Shown: positions 49,562-54,083 of the stretch, piece by piece | Position numbering within the stretch: the first letter of the stretch is position 1 | How the letters are laid out: the number at the start of each line of letters is the position of its first letter | DNA from: an uncultured Chitinophagaceae bacterium | GTDB lineage: Bacteria > Bacteroidota > Bacteroidia > Chitinophagales > Chitinophagaceae | DNA: 54,083 nt | Assembly: GCA_937981995.1 (NCBI GenBank) | Contig: CALJNC010000057.1 | Location: forward strand, 1 to 54,083 | Direction: 5' to 3' | The notes under the pieces: model-generated | Database searches by the model: none | Told to the model about the DNA's origin: nothing | Seen by the model: the letters and a program-made list of their open reading frames with translations, nothing else | Program-made: the position numbers and the translations under genes

Positions 49562-51535
49562 ATGCTTAATCGGCTTTATGCCTTTCTTTTTCTATTTGTG
49601 CTTTGTGTTTTTGCAAATGCAACATTGCATGCGCAAATTTCTAATATCAAAGGCGCCGATAAAAGTATTGTAGATAAGCAAACGGTAGTATCTGACACAA
49701 CAAAAGGTTTTGCCGAGAAAGGAATGGATTATGCAGTGACCATTTATTATTTAAATCCTGCAGGCGAAAAAAAAGAACTGGATAGTACCATAGAAAGCAT
49801 TCATAATCCTGGCTTATTAAATCCTTGGCAGCGTGACTTAGGAAATTTAGGAACAGCCTACCAATCGCTTAAGGCTGAGGTAAGGCTTCCTGCAGAGTAT
49901 ACCTTGTTGCCTACGCAGTGGGATGCTTATAGATTTAGCAGTAAGGGCTTACAGTATTTTAATACAACCAAACCCTACTCAGAGGTGCGTTATTCATCAG
50001 GCTCAAAACAAGAGCAAATCTTGGAGCTTTTTCATACACAAAATATTAGCCCTAGGTGGAACTTTAGTACCAATTATCGTAAAATAAATTCACTTGGTTT
50101 TTTTAGTGCACAGCGTAGCAATATTGATAATTTTAAATTTGTATCCAATACAGTTTCTAAAAACAAACGCTATACATCACATGCAGCTTTTATCTACAAT
50201 AAAATACAGCAGGATGAAAATTTAGGAATAGTGTCTGATACTTTTTTAGCAAATCCGTTTTACTCTAATCGTTCTATTATTCCGGTAGGTGCTAATGTTT
50301 TATCAAACTCCACCCGATCAACTATCTTAAACTACAGGAGAGATGCCAGTGGATTGTATGAGCATTCATATTCAATTGGTAAAACAACGGTAAGCTATGA
50401 TGAGGATAGTTTAAAAGAAACAACATTTAGCCCAATACTTACATTTGGTAATAAGGTGTATTATAATGCGGAGCGCTACTGTTTTAGTAATAGTGTGTTA
50501 GATTCTTCCTTTCAGAATAATTATTTAGATGTTGCTTATGATTTGGCTGACACCTTATTTATACGCTATGATAACAATACGGTGGGCACTTCTTTCTCAG
50601 CAGAGGGGACTGTTTATCTCAAGGAAAAAGTATTTAGTTTAGAAGGTGGGATAGGTATTGAATATCAAAAAATTGGAGGCTGGGCAAGCGAGCGTGATGC
50701 ATTAAATAATTATGTTTTTGGAAGTTTGAATAATAGAAAAAGTACGGATTCAAGTTGGGTGTTGGATGCTAATGTGAAATTGTATTATACCGGTTTGCCA
50801 AAAGGGAATTTAAGTTTTGATGCCTTGCTAAGTAAATCGCTACCTAAAAATATAGGATCGATTGGTTTAGAAGCTTCGCAATATATTCAACAACCATTTT
50901 ATGTTTCAGAATCTATTCAGGTAAATCAAATTAATAAAACAACTGATTTGCAATCTCAGATTAATACTTCGCTCGGAGGATTTTATAAAAATGATAAATT
51001 GAAATTAAAAGTTTCGGTTCGTTCGCTTCTTTTTAATCAACTGATATATAGTAGTGGTTTGGAACCAAATTATAGTAATTACTCTTTAGCTATAAGTGTA
51101 CAACAAGCTCAATTGGATAAAGATTTTAGTTTTGGAAAGTGGCGTATGCACAATGAAGTGTTGCTTCAAATCTTAACTCAAAATACACCTGTTCAATTAC
51201 CTTTTTTAGCAAGTTTTCATAGGTTGGCTTATCACGATTTTATATTTAAACGCAAAATGCAAATGAGCACGGGTTTAGATATTTATTATAATACTGCTTT
51301 TACTAATGATACGTATCAACCCGTATTTCAATCGTTTAATCCGCAGCAAACTACAACGTATACTATGATACCCCGTGTGCATCCTTTTTTTAATTTTAGG
51401 GTGAAACGTTTTAGGGCGGGCTTAAGCTTTGATCAGCTGCAGCATTTTATTACAAATAATAATTTGAATTATCAAAGTTACGCGGCGCAGAATCCTTTAT
51501 TTCGATTCAATCTCCGTTGGATCTTTATCAATTAA
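49562..51535 (+). CDS. outer-membrane Porin_10-type beta-barrel protein
   Basis: 657 residues from the ATG at 49562, which gives signal peptide LNRLYAFLFLFVLCVFANAT cut before QISNIKG; a longer frame starting inside the PNP gene has no signal peptide. The product belongs to the putative porin family Porin_10: WQRDLGNLGTAYQSL, EVRYSSGSKQEQILE and FHTQNISPRWNFSTNYR. Alternating aromatic/hydrophobic strands and the last residue set (RFNLRWIFIN) fit an outer-membrane barrel. It may be a general or substrate-specific channel. Its last 39 bases overlap the end of the convergent WecA-like gene. Confidence 0.82.
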   Translation: MLNRLYAFLFLFVLCVFANATLHAQISNIKGADKSIVDKQTVVSDTTKGFAEKGMDYAVTIYYLNPAGEKKELDSTIESIHNPGLLNPWQRDLGNLGTAYQSLKAEVRLPAEYTLLPTQWDAYRFSSKGLQYFNTTKPYSEVRYSSGSKQEQILELFHTQNISPRWNFSTNYRKINSLGFFSAQRSNIDNFKFVSNTVSKNKRYTSHAAFIYNKIQQDENLGIVSDTFLANPFYSNRSIIPVGANVLSNSTRSTILNYRRDASGLYEHSYSIGKTTVSYDEDSLKETTFSPILTFGNKVYYNAERYCFSNSVLDSSFQNNYLDVAYDLADTLFIRYDNNTVGTSFSAEGTVYLKEKVFSLEGGIGIEYQKIGGWASERDALNNYVFGSLNNRKSTDSSWVLDANVKLYYTGLPKGNLSFDALLSKSLPKNIGSIGLEASQYIQQPFYVSESIQVNQINKTTDLQSQINTSLGGFYKNDKLKLKVSVRSLLFNQLIYSSGLEPNYSNYSLAISVQQAQLDKDFSFGKWRMHNEVLLQILTQNTPVQLPFLASFHRLAYHDFIFKRKMQMSTGLDIYYNTAFTNDTYQPVFQSFNPQQTTTYTMIPRVHPFFNFRVKRFRAGLSFDQLQHFITNNNLNYQSYAAQNPLFRFNLRWIFIN

Positions 51536-52597
51536 GCCACCTTCTCTGGTCATGGAGTGATCGCCACTTTTCATATGTACCTGGTGCTTTTTATAAAAAA
51601 TATAATACGAGATAGTATATAAAGCTACATAGCTAAAAGCTAGAATTACCAATACCAAATGATTGCTATAAAACTGAATGGCAATAAGATTATTAATCAA
51701 TACAAATGGGAGTATGATTAAGGTTGTCATTGGATTGTTTTTCTTAGCTAAGTAAATAAATACAAACTGATGTATGTGATACGGGTCGGGGTTAAACGGT
51801 GATTCTTTTTCAATAACTACTTTTCTAAAGAAGGAAAAAATTACCTCATACACAGGGTGTATTAAAGTACAAAGTATAAACCAAGGAGAAATGTTTGTGC
51901 CGGCTTCATTGCTATTTTTATTAAGCAAAATAGCTACTACGGCTAGCATAAAACCAATAAAATACGCACCACCATCGCCAAGGAAAATTTTACCCTTGGG
52001 ATAGTTGAATACAAAGAAGCCCAGTAAAGTGGCTACACATATAAGGCTTATAAATTCAATATCTACATCGCCTACAATTCTACTTATAAAAAAGTAAGTC
52101 ATGAAAATGATAATGGCGATACCTGATGATAAACCATTAATACCATCAATTAAATTGGTCCCATTAATCATTCCTATAATAGCTACTATGGTTATTACCA
52201 CACCAATTTCAAGAGGCACTTTAAAAAATGCAAAGTCAGTAACCACAACGCCCAACAAATAAATAGCCATTACAGCCGAAACGAGCATGATCACTAAGCG
52301 TCGACCCGGGCTAATTTTAGCAAACAAATCCTCTAAAAAACCAGATACAAATGCGGGCACCGATGCTAGCATAAGGAATAAACCGATCTCAGTATTGACC
52401 ATTAAAAAAAAGCAACCAATAAAAATACCTAAGCCTCCAATACGTGGGGTAGGAGCCGTATGAAATTTTTGAGGAAGGTCACTTACATTGTCATCAATGA
52501 AAATGCCTTTTTTGTAAGAAAGGTCTATTACAAGGTATTGCAACATAAAGCTTGTTAAAAAAGCTCCAAACAGATAGAAATAAAAATTATCAATCAT
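51497..52597 (-). CDS. WecA/TagO/MraY-family undecaprenyl-phosphate sugar-1-phosphate transferase
   Basis: 366 residues from the ATG at 52597; the longer frame reads through the -7 box, and an AGGAGG site sits 6 bases before this ATG. About 10 membrane segments. Family motifs: DLPQKFHTAPTPRIGGLGI, NLIDGINGL (catalytic Asp), FLGDGGAYFIGF and HPVYEVIFSFFRK. The enzyme couples a UDP-amino-sugar to the lipid carrier and thereby starts O-antigen, capsule or wall-polymer synthesis. Which sugar is not predictable. Its 3' end overlaps the porin gene by 39 bases, tail to tail. Confidence 0.87.
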   Translation of the reverse strand: MIDNFYFYLFGAFLTSFMLQYLVIDLSYKKGIFIDDNVSDLPQKFHTAPTPRIGGLGIFIGCFFLMVNTEIGLFLMLASVPAFVSGFLEDLFAKISPGRRLVIMLVSAVMAIYLLGVVVTDFAFFKVPLEIGVVITIVAIIGMINGTNLIDGINGLSSGIAIIIFMTYFFISRIVGDVDIEFISLICVATLLGFFVFNYPKGKIFLGDGGAYFIGFMLAVVAILLNKNSNEAGTNISPWFILCTLIHPVYEVIFSFFRKVVIEKESPFNPDPYHIHQFVFIYLAKKNNPMTTLIILPFVLINNLIAIQFYSNHLVLVILAFSYVALYTISYYIFYKKHQVHMKSGDHSMTREGGLIDKDPTEIESK

Positions 52598-52603
52598 ACC
52601 AAT

Positions 52604-52622
52604 CCTCCTACGCGCAAATATA
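52604..52622 (-). promoter_or_regulatory. -7 box and rare Shine-Dalgarno site of the WecA-like gene
   Basis: On the minus strand, TATATTTG (52622-52615) is a full -7 match, and AGGAGG (52609-52604) follows 6 bases before the ATG at 52597. An SD site this strong is rare in this window and settles the start. Confidence 0.55.
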
Positions 52623-52681
52623 GCGTAAATCAATTCAATTTTTTAAATACTATTTAAGAACAGTTCGTTGCTCGTTTTGGG

Positions 52682-52689
52682 TATTTTTG
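52682..52689 (+). promoter_or_regulatory. -7 box of mnmE
   Basis: TATTTTTG, a full TAnnTTTG match, ends 9 bases before the mnmE ATG at 52699. The nearest TTG (52668-52670) is only 11 bases upstream of it, so the -33 element is not typical. Confidence 0.4.
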
Positions 52690-52698
52690 CTTTTGTAA

Positions 52699-54083
52699 AT
52701 GAGTTTAAAAAATAAGGATACCATTGTAGCCTTGGCTACACCGCCGGGAGTTGGGGCTATAGGTGTTGTGCGGCTTTCGGGAGATGAGTCCATAAAAATT
52801 GCCGATGAAATATTCTTGGGTAAAAAGCTTGCAAAGCAAGAAAGTCATACGCTGCATTTTGGGGTAGTTAAGGATAGCGAAGTTGTTATTGATGAAGTAT
52901 TAGTATCCCTATTTAAAAATCCACACTCTTTTACTGGCGAGGATAGCATTGAAATATCAGCTCATGGCTCACCCTATGTTTTACAGCAAATTGTGCGTTT
53001 ATGCATTAAAACTGGTGCACGCTTAGCTGAAGCGGGAGAGTTTACACAGCGCGCTTTTATGAATGGTAAATTAGATTTGAGCCAAGCGGAAAGTGTAGCG
53101 GATATAATAGCTGCCGAAAGTGAAGGGCAGCACGCCTTGGCTATAAAGCAAATGCGTGGAGGTTATTCTGAGCAGATTGAAAGACTCCGTCAAGAATTAA
53201 TTGATTTTACGGCGCTTATTGAATTAGAGCTTGACTTTAGCGAAGAGGATGTAGAGTTTGCAGATAGAGAAAAATTCTTTGCTTTAATTCATACAACTAA
53301 TGGTGTATTAGAAAGTTTGATAGATTCATTCAGATACGGGAATGTATTAAAAAATGGCGTGCCGGTAGCTATAGTGGGTGAGCCCAATGTAGGAAAGTCA
53401 ACCTTGCTTAATGCTCTCTTGAATGAGGAAAAAGCCATCGTAAGCGACATAGCCGGAACCACTCGTGATTTTATTGAAGATGAACTTACGATAGAAGGAA
53501 TAGCGTTTCGATTTATTGATACAGCAGGTATTCGAGAGACAGAAGATGTATTGGAGTCAAAGGGAATAGAGCGTTCGTTTCAGAAATTGAAAGATGCTAG
53601 CATTGTACTTTACCTAGCTGATATTAATAAACCGCACAAAGAATTAGCGCAAGATGTGCGAGCAATAAAATTTGCTACAGAGCAGGATGTAATTGTACTC
53701 CTTAATAAATCTGATACGATGAGCAGCTCTTGCAATGTTTTTGATATAGAAGAAGCGGTCTCAGTTTTAACGAATTATCCTGCCCTAGAAATATCGGCTG
53801 CCAAAGAACGAAATCTTGACAAACTTAAAAAGCTTTTGGTTCAAACGATTGAAAATAGAAAAGTGCAAACTGATATTCAAGTAAGCAATGCCCGTCATCT
53901 AACAGCTTTGCAAACAGCACAGGGATCTTTACAAAAAGTAGAAAGTGGTTTAAGAAATAGTGTAAGCGGCGAGTTTATTTCTATTGATGCTCGAATTGCT
54001 TTAGATGCGCTTGGCTCCATAACAGGTAAGATAACCAATGAGGATGTTTTGAGCTCGGTGTTTTCTCGTTTTTGTATCGGGAA
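52699..54083 (+). CDS. mnmE: tRNA modification GTPase MnmE (last codon and stop cut by the window)
   Basis: MnmE works with MnmG to modify the wobble uridine (cmnm5U) of certain tRNAs. 461 codons plus two bases are visible; the end reads FSRFCIGK with the Lys codon cut, so only that base and the stop are missing. N-terminal domain: IVALATPPGVGAIGVVRLSG. The helical domain surrounds a G domain with GEPNVGKST (G1), IAGTTRDF (G2), DTAGIRETED (G3) and LNKSD (G4). The C-terminal CIGK motif is needed for activity with MnmG. It is divergent from the WecA-like gene. Confidence 0.96.
   Translation, partial: MSLKNKDTIVALATPPGVGAIGVVRLSGDESIKIADEIFLGKKLAKQESHTLHFGVVKDSEVVIDEVLVSLFKNPHSFTGEDSIEISAHGSPYVLQQIVRLCIKTGARLAEAGEFTQRAFMNGKLDLSQAESVADIIAAESEGQHALAIKQMRGGYSEQIERLRQELIDFTALIELELDFSEEDVEFADREKFFALIHTTNGVLESLIDSFRYGNVLKNGVPVAIVGEPNVGKSTLLNALLNEEKAIVSDIAGTTRDFIEDELTIEGIAFRFIDTAGIRETEDVLESKGIERSFQKLKDASIVLYLADINKPHKELAQDVRAIKFATEQDVIVLLNKSDTMSSSCNVFDIEEAVSVLTNYPALEISAAKERNLDKLKKLLVQTIENRKVQTDIQVSNARHLTALQTAQGSLQKVESGLRNSVSGEFISIDARIALDALGSITGKITNEDVLSSVFSRFCIG

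Noticed and set aside
1-54083. CRISPR array, IS element, prophage, tRNA or rRNA
   Set aside because: I looked for evenly spaced direct repeats, transposase motifs, phage genes and cloverleaf-like stretches and saw none. A tRNA scan could still find one that I missed.

Overview
The window is chromosomal DNA of an AT-rich Bacteroidota bacterium. I judge it closest to marine Flavobacteriales-like lineages, but the sequence does not settle the order. The reasons are: several secreted proteins with type IX secretion (T9SS) sorting tails (type B at 4705-7878 and 8082-11225; type A at 17193-18455 and 24014-26797); Bacteroidota promoters (TTTG - about 19 bases - TAnnTTTG) in front of many genes; almost no Shine-Dalgarno sites; a short NuoG; a ribosomal protein S16 with an acidic tail; and phylum-typical genes (Porin_10, PUR/DUF3276, DUF4397 lipoprotein, LptE beside a sigma-54-type regulator). 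Genes are densely packed. I see no insertion sequence, prophage, CRISPR array, tRNA or rRNA. Apart from tilS and mnmE, which the window edges cut, no gene looks broken.

Layout. 1-3791: tilS (5' cut) translationally coupled to a TPR hybrid histidine kinase. 3799-13517: three phenylacetate/beta-oxidation-type genes (paaG, paaH, paaY) split by a tandem pair of giant T9SS proteins, then a DUF1569 gene. 13574-18482: surface lipoprotein, two small membrane proteins, an isolated nuoG, a PfkB sugar kinase and a secreted SGNH-type protein. 18537-21413: nucleotidase, rfbC, two related small lipoproteins and an EGF-like lipoprotein. 21507-31690: lepA, a PUR-type protein, a secreted beta-propeller protein, lon, a DegP/HtrA protease and a YtxH-like protein, together a protein-quality-control block. 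31835-35714: miaB, sigma-54-type regulator, lptE and a TlpA-like thioredoxin. 35715-41077: GT-C-like membrane protein, M42 peptidase, hot-dog thioesterase, SGNH hydrolase, lipoprotein and rpsP. 41241-46527: mlaE/mlaF, nhaB, ppx, exonuclease and SDR. 46587-54083: a FAD monooxygenase with a DnaJ-like zinc module, an orphan protein, a purine nucleoside phosphorylase, a Porin_10 protein, a WecA/TagO-type transferase and mnmE (last codon cut).

Functional themes are tRNA modification (tilS, miaB, mnmE), cell-envelope assembly and lipid transport (lptE, mlaEF, porin, WecA-like, lipoproteins), envelope and cytosolic proteolysis (degP, lon), and T9SS export. No single new multi-gene system stands out. 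The items most worth a second look are the DnaJ-zinc/FAD monooxygenase fusion, the possible ADP-ribosyltransferase-like orphan at 48105-48581, the paired lipoproteins with Lys-rich KADRF-type repeats, the giant paralogous T9SS pair, the palindrome inside the degP promoter, and the many promoters placed so close to the ATG that the mRNAs may be leaderless.
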